NCBI GenBank assembly: GCA_003049465.1
Contig: PYSS01000085.1
Coordinates: 87,330 to 151,329, forward strand
Direction of reading: 5' to 3'
Source: Magnaporthiopsis rhizophila
Taxonomy: Eukaryota > Ascomycota > Sordariomycetes > Magnaporthales > Magnaporthaceae
Length of the DNA stretch: 64,000 bases
Shown: positions 1-11,450 of the stretch, in pieces
Layout of the letters: every line of letters begins with the position of its first letter
Position numbering within the stretch: position 1 is the first letter of the stretch
Position numbers and translations under genes: made by a program
The notes under the pieces: model-generated
Database searches by the model: none
What the model saw: only the letters and a program-made list of their open reading frames with translations
Told to the model about the DNA's origin: nothing

Positions 1-2734
1 AAAAAATACAGGCAGTAAAAAACTGGCCTATATTTATCACGGTTAAAAAAATATAAAAATTTTTAGGATTTTTAAACTTTTACCGAAAATTTATCCAAAA
101 TTTTAATAAAAAGGCTATATTATTTACAAATTTTACCAAAAATAACACCTAATTTTATTGGGAAATACAAAAATAAACAGCTTTCGAATTGCTAAAAAAA
201 ATTATCGTTCAAATACCGGTATTAGCAATACCAAACCCAGAAAAACCTTTCGAAATTAAAATTAATGCATCAAATTTTGCTATCAGGGAACAGTTGGAAC
301 AGCAAAACGATTAAAAAAGGTTATATTTTTGCGCATTTTTTTTTGCAAAAATTAAATAAACCTAAACTAAATTATTAAATTTATAATAAAAAGCTTTTTA
401 TTATTATTAAAGCTTTGGACAAATGGAGGGTATATTTGTACAAAACCAATTACCAAATTATAATATACACCGATCACAAAAACCTATCACAATTTACCAC
501 CAGCCAAATATTAAATAAAAACAAATTTAATAAAGCCAGTTCTTTTAAAATTATAATTTTCGAATTAAAATTAAAAAAAAATTAAAAAACGGCCAAACGG
601 ATGTTTTAAACCGTTAATCGGACCATTAGGTAAATATACCACCAAAAATATGCATAATTTTAGCCAAAAAACCAAACGGATCCCTGATTTCGGCATAGCA
701 AATGCTGGCCAAAATAATCCGACAAAAAAGCTAAACCCCAGAAAAAATCCAGCAAATTTATAGCCAAATAGCTAATAAATACCAAAGGATTGCTAAAACC
801 TGAAAAAGGTTTCGGCAATATTACAGGTTTATAAAAACTCGTACCAAAATACAAAATACAATTAAAAATTACAAAAATTATACAAAAAACAAAACCAACA
901 GGCACAAACTTTATAATTTATTATAACCTTTACCAGCACCTAACAAAATATAGCAAAAAATTACGGCAAATTTTGTTATAAAACTATCCAAATTAAAAAA
1001 ATCCCTTACAAATATCCAATATAATAGCATTATAATAATAATCGATTAATTTATCAAATATGCTATATATCTGCCATTTAAAAAAAACGCAAAAATTATA
1101 AACCTAACCTATATTTTTATCCGAAATATAATTGCAAAATACAAAATACCGAAACGCATAATTTTAAACCGAAACAAATTATTTAATAGCAAATTTTGAA
1201 AATAGCTTATAACAAACCTAAGCGCAAAATATACCTTTTTTACAATTTATTATCCTTAAATAAATAAATAAATAAAACGAACAAATTAAATTATAAAATA
1301 ATATTTATATTATTTTATTAATTATAAATAAAATAACTGGGTACAATTATTTTTTATAGTACAATTTGCATATAATAGTTTAATATATAAAAATATAGGA
1401 ATTATACCGTTTTATACAAATTATAGGTATATACCTACGGTATATAAAAAATCCAAAGCAAAATTATATACCTCAGCAGCAAAAATACAGGTAAAAAAGC
1501 TTTTTAAACTGCACAAAAACTTTCAGGCAAAATTAAAAAAATTATAATAATGCATATTTATACAGGCCAACAAAAAAAGGATCGAAAAACCAACTTTTAA
1601 AAAAAAAAATAACATTTATCTTTTTTAATATAATATTAAAATAAAACAACCAAATAATAAATTAAACCACAAAAAATTAAAATCGTTCAAAATCCTAAAA
1701 AGGATTTCCAATATTAATTATAAATTTTAGCTGCTATTAACTATAAAAAACCACCCGATTTTTTATATTAATTTGTTTAAACCAGCACCATCAGGGTTTA
1801 AAAATAACAAATTAATAAAAATTAACCCAAAATAAAAGTACAAAATCGAAAAATTTTTGGACAAAAAAGTTATCAATAAAACCAAATATTACCTGGTCAA
1901 ATGGGCAAAGTACAAAATTAAAAAAAATATTTAAAAAAAAAAAACAAACCTAAAAAAAGCGCCAAAAACTTTTAAAAAATACCAGCAAAAAGCCTTTAAT
2001 AAAAAATTAATACTAATACCGGAATTTGGATTTCGGCTCGGAACACCCGTACCAAAATAACTTATCTAATTAAAGCAGGGCTAACAGATTAAAATCAGGA
2101 TTAACCCCATAATCGGCCCAGCTCGGAAATAATAAAGGAAAATCGGGGGCTAATAAGCCAGGAAGCGCAGCAAAAACCTGCACAGCCGCCTTATCAACCT
2201 TTTTCCGCTCGACCCGCTTTAGCTTCTTTATATTATCAATTTTGTAACGGATTGCACGCATTTTTCTTTCAAACTATATTTTTTTTGCTTGCGCAAACGC
2301 TTAACCTTAGCATTAGTATAACGGCATTTTTCTTTTGCCATTTCCAATTTAGCCCTTATTTTAAAATATTAGCAACTAAATTCCTCAAGCTGGGACAAAA
2401 AAAAACCTAGCACGTTGCACCAAAAATATTTTTAGCAAATATATTTAATGCACCTAAAAAAATCGCAAAGGAACACAGTGCAGCGCACAAATCCTAGCGC
2501 TTTATAAGCAAAATAAAAAAGCATTTCGGTGGAAAACGATAAAAAAATAGCAAACAAATTATTATAATAAACGATGGATCGCGCATTAACAGCTTTTTGT
2601 TTTTGCACCCAACCAAATATTCTGTTAAAAAAAAGGAATAAAAAATAATAAAAAAAGGAAAATATTTATTATTAACAGAAAAATAGGGCCGCAGGTTTTA
2701 GCCAAAAAAATTTAGCCTAAAAAGGGAGACCTAA
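1..2734 (+). mobile_element. Ty3/gypsy pol remnant (copy G), RIP-degraded
   Basis: This is the 3' part of a plus-strand Ty3/gypsy element whose 5' part lies left of the window. It is colinear with the better preserved copy starting near 26,553, and the distance to the 3' LTR is almost the same in both. Readable pieces in order are the end of reverse transcriptase and RNase H (about 1-560), integrase (about 900-1,260), and a chromodomain (about 1,839-1,930) with the signature YLVKWAKYK. The frame is full of TAA/TAG codons where CAA/CAG are expected, the pattern RIP leaves. The chromodomain places it in the chromovirus branch of gypsy elements. It is not functional. Confidence 0.85.
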
Positions 2735-3197
2735 TATTATAACCATAACTGGCAAAAGGCAAAAAGGCTGGGGCTAATCCCCGGTAAAACGCCTTTACCC
2801 CGCAATTATAAAGGCCAGGGGGCCGAATAACTAAAACCAAGCTAAGGAAAAATTATATAACTAGGCACTTACCTAAGTACGGATAATATATCTGCTATAT
2901 AACATAACAAATATAATATAATAATATATTCGCTATGCAATATAACAAATATAATACAAATATAATATAAAAAAATCGCTAATATATAAGGCAAAGGGTT
3001 ACTTTTGTATTAAATAGTTCTTAACTGAGGCCTCGGCATCAGTTAACCTAAGTTAGCTCCAAAACACCCCCTTGGGCAAACAATCGAGACCTCTATTACT
3101 ATTCCAGTTCCCCAGCACAAGCAACCTTGTGAAATTCATACTGCTCAGCACCTCTCCTAGCGTACCCTACCCTAAAAGCAGAGAACCGTTTGTAACA
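2735..3197 (+). repeat. 3' LTR of gypsy copy G
   Basis: 463 bp, the same length as the LTR at 29,287-29,749. It begins tattataacc, a RIP-altered form of the TGTTACGACC start seen at 30,706, and ends ttgtaaca. It abuts sequence of another gypsy copy in the opposite orientation, so copy G appears nested inside that copy. Its left target-site duplicate is outside the window. Confidence 0.85.
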
Positions 3198-6100
3198 ATC
3201 CCTTCCTAATTTTTTCCTTTAGCTATTTTTATAACAGCTTTTTTTATTAAAGGTTTAATCGATACAACTTTTAATATTTAAATTATACTTCCGGTTTAAG
3301 CTTAATTTTATAATCAAATGGTCCATATTTCGGTAATACCATTTCCAAATTTCTTTAAAACAGCTTCCAATATTTATAATATTTTTTAGAAACATTTTTA
3401 AATCCTTTTTTGGTAATTTTTTGCTTGTTAGGTTTGCTAATATCTGTGTTTATTAGCATTTTGGTTAGTATAATTTGCCAAAGCTAATTGCCATATTCTG
3501 CTACTATTACGGTTACCCTTTTTGGCATCCAATTTTCATTACCCGGGGCCCGTAACTATTAGCCTTTTTTGCTAATTAATAATAATTTCCTTTATTAAAT
3601 TTGTTCAATAATCCAATTTATTAAAGGATTATATTTTTTAAATTATAAAAAGTTTAAAATCAGATTTTCTTTTTTTATATTTATAATATCCAGAATTATT
3701 TTGCAAATTTTTCCCAAAAATCGAAATTTAAAATAATCAGTTTTAATATCGATTTTTTTTTATTAAATATAATTGACTTTTATTTTATTATTATAAAATT
3801 GTATGGTTTTTTTTTTAATATATTAAAATATTATATTTTTTTACCGTTTTTGGTAAAAAATAATTTCCTTATGCTTTGCAATCGATTATAATTTTTATTT
3901 TTTATTTTTTCCAATATATTATTATTTTAATATATTTATATTAATTATTAATTATTATTATTAGGATTTTTGCCGGTTGCTATTATTTTGCCCGTGCCCT
4001 TTTTTTGGATGGACTTTTTAATTTTTTGCTTAGAATGCCCTTTTTTGGTTCCCGGTTGCCTTTATTAAACAAACAAACCTGTTTATCCAGGTTTGCACTT
4101 TTTCCTTTATATAGATTTTGCATTCCGGCTTTTTGCATATCCGGTATATAAAAATTCCTGCCATACATATTATAGGGTACGCTGGTAATAATTTGAAAAT
4201 TGCTGCAAAATTTTTATAACCCATTTTTGTTATTTATTATTTCGGAAGCTGGTATTTTTATTATGGGTATTGCACTGGTTTTTTTCCCTTTTTTTGTAAA
4301 AAAAAGTTATGTTTCAGCTTTTTTATTATATACCACCTATAATTATTATACAAATATTCGGCCCAAAATAATTCGTTATAATATTCCGTATCAGGGTTTA
4401 TATTTTTATGGTTTAATATATATAATTGTGCTAATTGCTGGTTTAGGTTTGGGATATTTTTAAATAATGCCCTGTAATAAATAACCAATTAATTATCCTT
4501 TAACCAATTTAGGGATTTACCTTTATTATTTTGCGCTAATTTTTTGCATATTAAACCTCCGATAGGTTTGGGCTGGTCCCAAAATTATCGGTTTATTTCC
4601 AAAAACCTAAATAAAATATATGCTTTCCGTATTTTTTTTTAATTATAAAAGATTATTTCCCCATATCGATCAGTTATTAATTAAAATTTTGCTAAAAATT
4701 TTTAAAATTAACCATATATTTTTTTTGCTAGGTTTTTTATTATTGGGGCCCGTTTTTGCAATTTCCCAAAATTTTATTAGGTTTAGCTTTTTTTTCTGGG
4801 CTTATAACAAATATATTTGGCCCAAAAATTGTTCCATTTTTGCATCCATATTTGGGTTTTCCTCGGGGTTATTAACCAAAATGTCCGATACGCTTTTATT
4901 TCGGGCTAATTTTTTAAGCTCCTTATTTTGCTTAACAAATTTTTCCGCTATCGATATGCAATTACTGCAATATTTGGTTTTTTCAAATTTCCTCAAAATT
5001 TAAACCGCTATATTATCCTTTTTTTCGGATATTATAGGATTGGTAATAATATTAATTTTTTTTGTATTATTAATCCGGAATCGGCCAATTTATCGTATTA
5101 TAACAAACCGTTATTTAAGGTAATATTTTGTAACATTTTTATCGAAACAATGGACCATACAGTTTTTATTAAAATAATAAATCCAGCTGAACAGTGCTTT
5201 GGAGCACAAACTTTTAATTATTGCTTATTTAGCCGTTTTGGGTAAATTTGGGGTTATAGGCTTATAATTTTTTAATATATCTTTTTAATATAAAACGGCC
5301 GTTTATTATTTCTTTTACAGGCAATCTTTTTTAATGTGCTTTTTTTTTCTATATTTAAAACATTTCCCATTTTTCGGATTTTTAAACCTGATATACTTTT
5401 ATTTTTTATATTAATATGTGATTTTTGCGCTAAAATCTATAAGTTCAAAATACATATTATAAATTATAAATTATTGCTATTTTGCTTTTTTCTGGTTAGC
5501 TTTATTATTTTATATTATTAGCTTAAATTATTAAACTTTTTTTTCAAAATATCGTTTGTATAATTTATTATTAATATAAACGGTTATAATAATATAATCG
5601 ATAAAATTTTCAAATTATTTTTATTTGGATAATTTATTTTTTATATTATCTTTTAACCTTCGGTAAAACTGGATTATTTTGGTATTTTTTGTTCAGTTAA
5701 ATTTATTAATAAATTGCTGGAATTTAGAAATATAGGTTAATATGGGACCTTTTTGCCAAAATTAAAACAATTTTCTTTTAGCCACTTATTTTTTATTAAT
5801 TTGTCCGAAAATTTTGGCAACCTTTTTTTCAAACTTTTCGAAATTGGCAAATACCAGTTTAGTTTTTTTTTGGATTTATTATACCCTTTTAAATAATTGG
5901 ACCAAATAAATTCGAACCAATCCTTAAGCTTACCATCCAGGTGCGTGGCTATATAGGTAACTTTTTGTTTTTCCCGCTAAAAATGATCTTAATAAAACAA
6001 AAAGTACCCTTTATATTTGATCAGGAACATTTTAATTTTGCTTTTCTTCCTATTATATTTATCAGGCAAAAAAAATTTGTAAAATTTAACAGCAATATAA

Positions 6101-6276
6101 AATTTGGCCTAAGCTTCCTTAAATTTCTCGATTTTTATAATAAATATTTGTATAGCCGCCAAAGGGTTGCTATATAATTTGCCGGCGATAGTAACGCTTT
6201 CGGGTTTTTTGCTTGCGGTCGATATAATTATTACTGCTTGTTACCTCCGGTAAATACTAAACAGGATCAGTTAAAA
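3198..6276 (-). mobile_element. Ty3/gypsy internal region (copy H), gag to start of RT, RIP-degraded
   Basis: Read on the minus strand from 6,276 leftwards. Gag-like sequence lies at about 6,200-5,500, a CCHC zinc knuckle (CYNCGKKGHIKANC) near 5,400, a less clear stretch at 5,000-3,980, protease-like sequence near 3,650-3,800, and the start of the RT region at about 3,205-3,300. The protease/RT segment matches the one at about 25,340-25,960 of the plus-strand copy nearly base for base apart from transitions. It breaks off exactly at the LTR of copy G, so the rest of its pol should lie beyond the left edge. Many in-frame stops. Confidence 0.75.
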
Positions 6277-6734
6277 TGTTACAAACGGTTTTCTGCTTTT
6301 AGGGTAAGGTATGTTAAAAAAGGTATTAAGCAGTATAGTTTTCACAAGGTTGCTTTGTGCTAGGAACTGGGGTAATAATAAAAGTTTCGATTATTTGCCC
6401 AAAGGGATGCTTTAAAACTAACTTAGGTTAATTAATGCCAAAGCCTTAATCAAAGCTATTTAATACAATAAAAAACCCTTTTTTATATACCCGTAAATCC
6501 TTATACCATATTTGTGTTATGTTTGCTATATTTATAGCGAATATATCACCGTGCTATATCTGCTATATTCATAACAGACGTATTATTACGCTTAGGTAAG
6601 TATCTGATCACGTGGTTTCTCGCTTACCCTGGCCTTAATTATGCAACCCTTGGTTCCCCATAACTGCGGGGTAAAGGCACACCGCTAGGGATTAGCCCCA
6701 GCCCTTCTGTCCCCTGCCAGCTGTGGTCGTAACA
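6277..6734 (-). repeat. 5' LTR of minus-strand gypsy copy H
   Basis: 458 bp, reverse orientation: starts tgttacaaac and ends gtcgtaaca on the plus strand. It is followed inward (to the left) by the same leader as the LTR at 30,706 (ttaactgatcctgtt...), which identifies it as the 5' LTR of copy H. The sequence to its right belongs to another gypsy copy, so H is nested. Confidence 0.85.
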
Positions 6735-7271
6735 TATATTACCAAAAACATTTATATTAATAACAAATTATATAAATAATGCCTAAAAAAAAGGTTTAAT
6801 AACCCCAACCGGCATAATAAAATAATAAGGCAAACCAAAAAAAAGCCAAATAATAATAATTTATTACACATAAAACGTATTCGGAACTTATAAATTTATT
6901 TGCAGGGGCCATATACCCCTAATAGCAAAAAAAACAGCACAAAAAACAGAAACACATCAAATAACAAAATACTAAAAACAAAAGGTGTTTTAAATGCAAA
7001 TAATAAGGGTATATCAAAAAAAAATTATTTTTAAAAACAGCTTGCAATTATTTAATGCACGGACCAAAAAAACCCTATATCCAAAAGCTTTATTTAGCTA
7101 AATTTATTATTTTAACGATAAATACCCCGCATATAAATCAGATAAAAACAAATCGGGCTAATATTTTTAGCAAAAATTAGCGGTTACCCAATAAAGCAAC
7201 TGGTTGCAGTTCCGAAAGGACGGAACCAAAAACCAAAAAAAGGGATTTAAAAAAAACAGAATAATTATATT
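6735..7271 (+). mobile_element. Host gypsy element C, segment 1 (end of gag, zinc knuckle)
   Basis: Degraded gag sequence aligning with copy H at about 5,600-5,100 read on its minus strand. A CCHC knuckle remnant (KRCFKCK..GYIKK) sits near 6,980-7,030. It continues across the Copia insertion into 16,082-16,418. The last five bases (ATATT, 7,267-7,271) are the left target-site duplicate of the neighbouring Copia element. Confidence 0.7.
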
Positions 7272-7569
7272 TGTTGGCAGAAGAGGGTTTCTCCTGTTCA
7301 GTCGGCTCGGAAATCTCCAAAAGGGGTGAATAACGATCTTTATCATCTGGGGAAATCCTATTATTGTGCACAAGGAGGAAGGAATCTATCTGCCTAAAAA
7401 AGGGCAAAAAACTGCCCTTTTATCTACGCGAAAGCGATCGCCCAAAGGGCGATCCGCCGCTCTAGCCGCACAGGCCGGTTGGCCCGTACGGGATCCAAAA
7501 AGGCCCAAAGGGTCCCTCCATTTCGTCCTCCCTTTCCGGATCGCACGCGCACAAAATGCTATTCCGACA
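7272..7569 (-). repeat. 3' LTR of Copia element A
   Basis: 298 bp; on the element strand it begins TGTCGGAATAG and ends CCAACA. It holds a GC-rich palindrome around gcgatcgcccaaagggcgat. It is far less RIP-mutated than the partner LTR at 15,777-16,076. Confidence 0.9.
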
Positions 7570-7574
7570 CCGGC

Positions 7575-7685
7575 TGTCACGGGACTAGACCAAGGTAGTA
7601 CCCGTTACACCAAAGCAAAAGGGAACGTTGTCATATCCGGGGCTACAACACGCTTGGTCCTTATATAAAGGATCGTACCGTGACA
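7575..7685. mobile_element. 111-bp TG...CA LTR-like short element, copy 1
   Basis: Begins TGTCACGG and ends CCGTGACA (8-bp inverted ends), is 111 bp long, and is flanked by the 5-bp direct repeat CCGGC (7,570-7,574 and 7,686-7,690). A TATATAA motif sits near the right end. TG/CA ends plus a 5-bp target duplication are the marks of an integrase-inserted LTR, so I read it as a solo LTR of a very small (SMART/TRIM-like) retroelement. It is identical at 107 of 111 positions to the copy at 31,167, with four transitions. It has no RIP-like decay. Confidence 0.8.
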
Positions 7686-8289
7686 CCGGCAATTCTTTTT
7701 TTTATGCACAAGCATCCCGGTATTTTATTCCCATAATATAATAAATTTATCCCGAAAATCGTAAAAATCTCCGGAGGCCCTAACGGAAGGATTTTTACAA
7801 AAAAAATGCCAGATCCGGTAATCCGGTCTTTTAACAAAAGAAATAGCCGGATTTGGTAATCCGGAACGTTTATTTAAAAAAAGAAACGCCCTTAGTGGGC
7901 CGGTAACTAAAATAAAAGGAAAATAAGCGCTTTGGAAAAATATTCCTATACTTTGGAAATATTAAACTATCAAACCAAAAAATAATAGGAAAAAAATGAT
8001 ACAGGTGCGGATTTTCGCACAGTAAAAAACTATTCAGCAGATTATTTTAATAAAAAATAATACTAATAATCGCTTTTATAATTTTAAGGGTAAGGTTTGC
8101 ACTTATATAAAAGTACTTCGTCCGCCCCGTTTGTAATCCGGCCAACCTGCACCGGTAAACCTTATTTATTAATCTATCCTTTTTGTGCCCTATTTATATG
8201 CGCCTTATTATTTAGGATTTCGATCAGTTAATTATTATTTTATTAATTATTATTTTTCTTTCCCTTCTTTTTTTTTTCTTTTTGCCCTT

Positions 8290-9430
8290 TTTTTGTTTTT
8301 ACAGCCAAAATGGCTGATAAAAAAAATTATCGAATCCCACGCAATTGCACAAAAACCGTTATTTTTAAAATTTAAGCCCAACTAATAATTTTTTATCAAA
8401 CAGTAACAAATTTAAGGTTATCGCTCATAATAATTAAATTAAAAAGCAAACTGGTTTTTTGCAAAATTTGGCTGTACCAGTATTCCCGGCTCAGTTAAAC
8501 AATTCCCAAATTGGTACCGATATTATTAGCATATTAATATCTCATTTCGAAAAAACCAAACGCGCTTAGGCTTTAAACAAACCGTTTTTTGCTCCGGCTC
8601 CGGATCCCGATCCTATTTTAACCGAAAATCTTAAATATAATCCTGCAACTGGCTTTTTTAAAATTATTAATTTTTTTTTATTAATCCCGATAATATTACA
8701 AATTTCGCTATAATAGCATTGCAAATAATCAAAGCCACAGGCACTTTTTTGGGATTTGTATCTAAACTTTCAGGCAATCGTTAAAAAAATAAATAAAAAG
8801 TTCCGTATTAAACAAAAAAGGATTATTTTTTGGCAAATAATCAATATTTTATTAAAAGCAATTTTTAGCGCCAATTAAATTATAACAATCTGATAAATAA
8901 ACAAACCAAACTTATTAATTAGTTTAATAATAATTTTATTATGCAGAAAAATAATAATAAAAAAAAGGAGTTTATTAAGCCTTTAATTTTCCAATTTTAA
9001 AACAAACCTTTCACTAAGCAACACAAGCAGGCCATAATTTATTCTGTACTTCCCGAACAGTTAAAATTTGCTTAAATATAATTATAACCTTTATAAAAAC
9101 CGGCTAAAATTATCAATTTTACCATTTAGCAATCCGAAAATTATTCTAAGCCCAAAACCTCTAAAAAAAAGGGCAAGGGTAAAATTATCTTTAAAATTTC
9201 CGATTATTTTACTATTAGCAATAAAAATATTAAACTGCTAATTTTAGGCTTTGGCAGGCACGATAAAAAGGGGGATTTAAAATCGGTTCCATGCTTAAAA
9301 TATTTTAAATTAATTTTGGCCGGTAAAATACCGGAGCTCGATAAAAAAAATGGTTACCGGAATCAAATCCCGAACAAAAAGCGGTATTGGTTATACACTT
9401 TAAGCTATACGTACAAACCTATATAAATCC
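8290..9430 (+). pseudogene. Extra ORF antisense to Copia element A, unrecognised
   Basis: On the plus strand, opposite to the Copia pol genes, one frame reads as protein if RIP-type stops are allowed for. Recognisable stretches include NKPFFAPAPDPDPILTENLK near 8,575-8,635 and a basic end (KKGDLKSVPCLKYFKLILAG) near 9,265-9,330. I do not recognise the family. The C-terminal part might once have been cysteine-rich, since CGC/TGC codons are lost by RIP. The homologous sequence in element B occupies about 24,060 down to 23,600 on the minus strand, but its upstream half is missing there. Confidence 0.4.
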
Positions 9431-10079
9431 TCCAATTTTTAAAAGTTTAACTGTAAAATTGGGCTAATAATTATTTTTAATCCTTCTTTGGTTTTACATC
9501 CGGCCTTTAAATTTTTTGCAATATAGCGCCAGGGCAAAAAAGTTTGCAAAAAAATTATAAATTTATTCCCTAAATTAAGTGATCAAAATGCATTTTGCTA
9601 ATAAAAATTATCTGATCGCAAAAATTTAATAAATAAAAAACCATTTGTAAAATAATACTAATTTTTGCCGAAAAAAAAGGTAAAAATAATTTATCTGCCG
9701 AAACAAACAATAATTTCCTAATAATAATATAAGCGGAACGTAATACTACAGGCCGAGCAGCCGCTTTAAGGATATAAAATGCTGCAGCTTTGATAAAAAT
9801 GCATAATAAAAAAAAAGGAAAAATAAAAGGAGATTTGGGAATATATATTTAAAAAATCGCAATATCGTTTTTTTATATTGTATTATTTATTGCTTTTATT
9901 AATTGTGGGAAGCACGGTTCTATATTATATTGTGCTATATTTTTAGGATTTGTTACTTTTATTAAAAAAAAATCGATTTATTATAACCCCTGGCTTTTTT
10001 TTATTTTTAATTTTGCTTTATCCATTTTTTAACCCTAATTATCGTTATATTAAAATTAATAAAATCCTTTAAAGCCCTA

Positions 10080-11450
10080 TTTGCCTAATTTTTGGTTATA
10101 ATATTTGCAGGATTATTTATTTTTGCAATCCACCGGATTTTATTAGTTTCCCAATCCTTATCAAATTCACAAAAAATTATAATATTTATTATAAAACGCT
10201 TTTTTATTATTATCCCAAATTGGACAAAATATTAATATAGCAAAAACTTATCAATATAAATCACCAATTTACAAAAAGGTAGGTCCAGTTTTTTATTAAT
10301 CGCTAAAAATATCGTTTTAAAAATATAACCCGTATTAAATCCGCTAATCATACCATAAATTTCGCTGGTAAAAACGCTTCGTATTACCCTTTTATATTTA
10401 ACAAAGTTTTAGTACAATATATTTCCGGTAATTTAAAAATTATTCTTTTGCTTTATGCTAATTTTAATTTCAATAATAATTATAACGCCAATTTATAAAT
10501 TGAAATCCTTATGATTAATAAAAAATCCGTCCATAAATATAAATAATTTTGCTTTTGACAAATTAAATTAAATATAATTTAGGCTTTTATCCGTATTATC
10601 GATTTATTAATAAATGTGCTTATTAAATTTTTTAATATCCGTATTTTGGGTTTTTTTGGTTTATACCGCCACAAAATAATCAAAAATAGCTTTCGGCTGG
10701 CATATTAAGCTAATATATACCCTTTATATGCATTAAATAACGTATTATTGCTGGGTGTTATTATCCTTATAAGGCATAAGCTTAAACCAATTTGTTTATT
10801 TTTTTTGTTATATATAAATAATTATTTTACCGATCGCAATTTTGCAGCTATTAAAATAATTTTTATTATTAAAACCTAAAATGGATTTTGGTTTGGCTTT
10901 AAAACCTGCCTTTTGAAAGGCAATTTTTTCTTTTTCCATAAATTTTTTGCTATTTAAATTTAGTATATTATCGGTTTATATACCGATAATTCCAAAATTT
11001 TTGCCGATTTTTGAAATAAATAAGCAAAAATTATAATTGGAAATGGAATAATCCAATTGTTTTTTATAATACTTTTGGTATATTATAAACCAATGCAATC
11101 CGGTTTTAGCCAATTTGTAAAATGGTTTAATTAAATAAAATATGGTTTTAAAAAGATATTATTATTATAATTTTATAAAAAAGTATAGGTAAATAGTCCT
11201 TTGCAGCTCGATTTTGGCCTGGGTATATATTTGGCTAATATTTCGGATTATTAATTGGTTTTTTATAACCATAAAAATTAATACAAATATAAGGATCAGG
11301 TATTAATTATATTGTATAATTATTGGGAACTGGGTAAATAATGTTAATTTTTTCCAATTATTATATTTTTGCACCACAAATTTTGATTTTTTATAAAGGT
11401 TTGCATTTGTTTTTTTAACTTTTTTAATTATATATATTCCAAAAATCTTT
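10080..11450 (-). pseudogene. Copia RT and RNase H remnants of element A
   Basis: Mirror image of the better readable region in element B (21,200-22,430). The RT YGLA-type motif lies at about 11,083-11,125 and the RNase H segment FMDGxFINKDF at about 10,500-10,560, both on the minus strand. Numerous stops; not functional. Confidence 0.7.

Noticed and set aside
7366..7668. 100-codon plus-strand frame over the Copia LTR
   Set aside because: It spans an LTR and the nested 111-bp element; open only because the LTR is GC-rich and unmutated.
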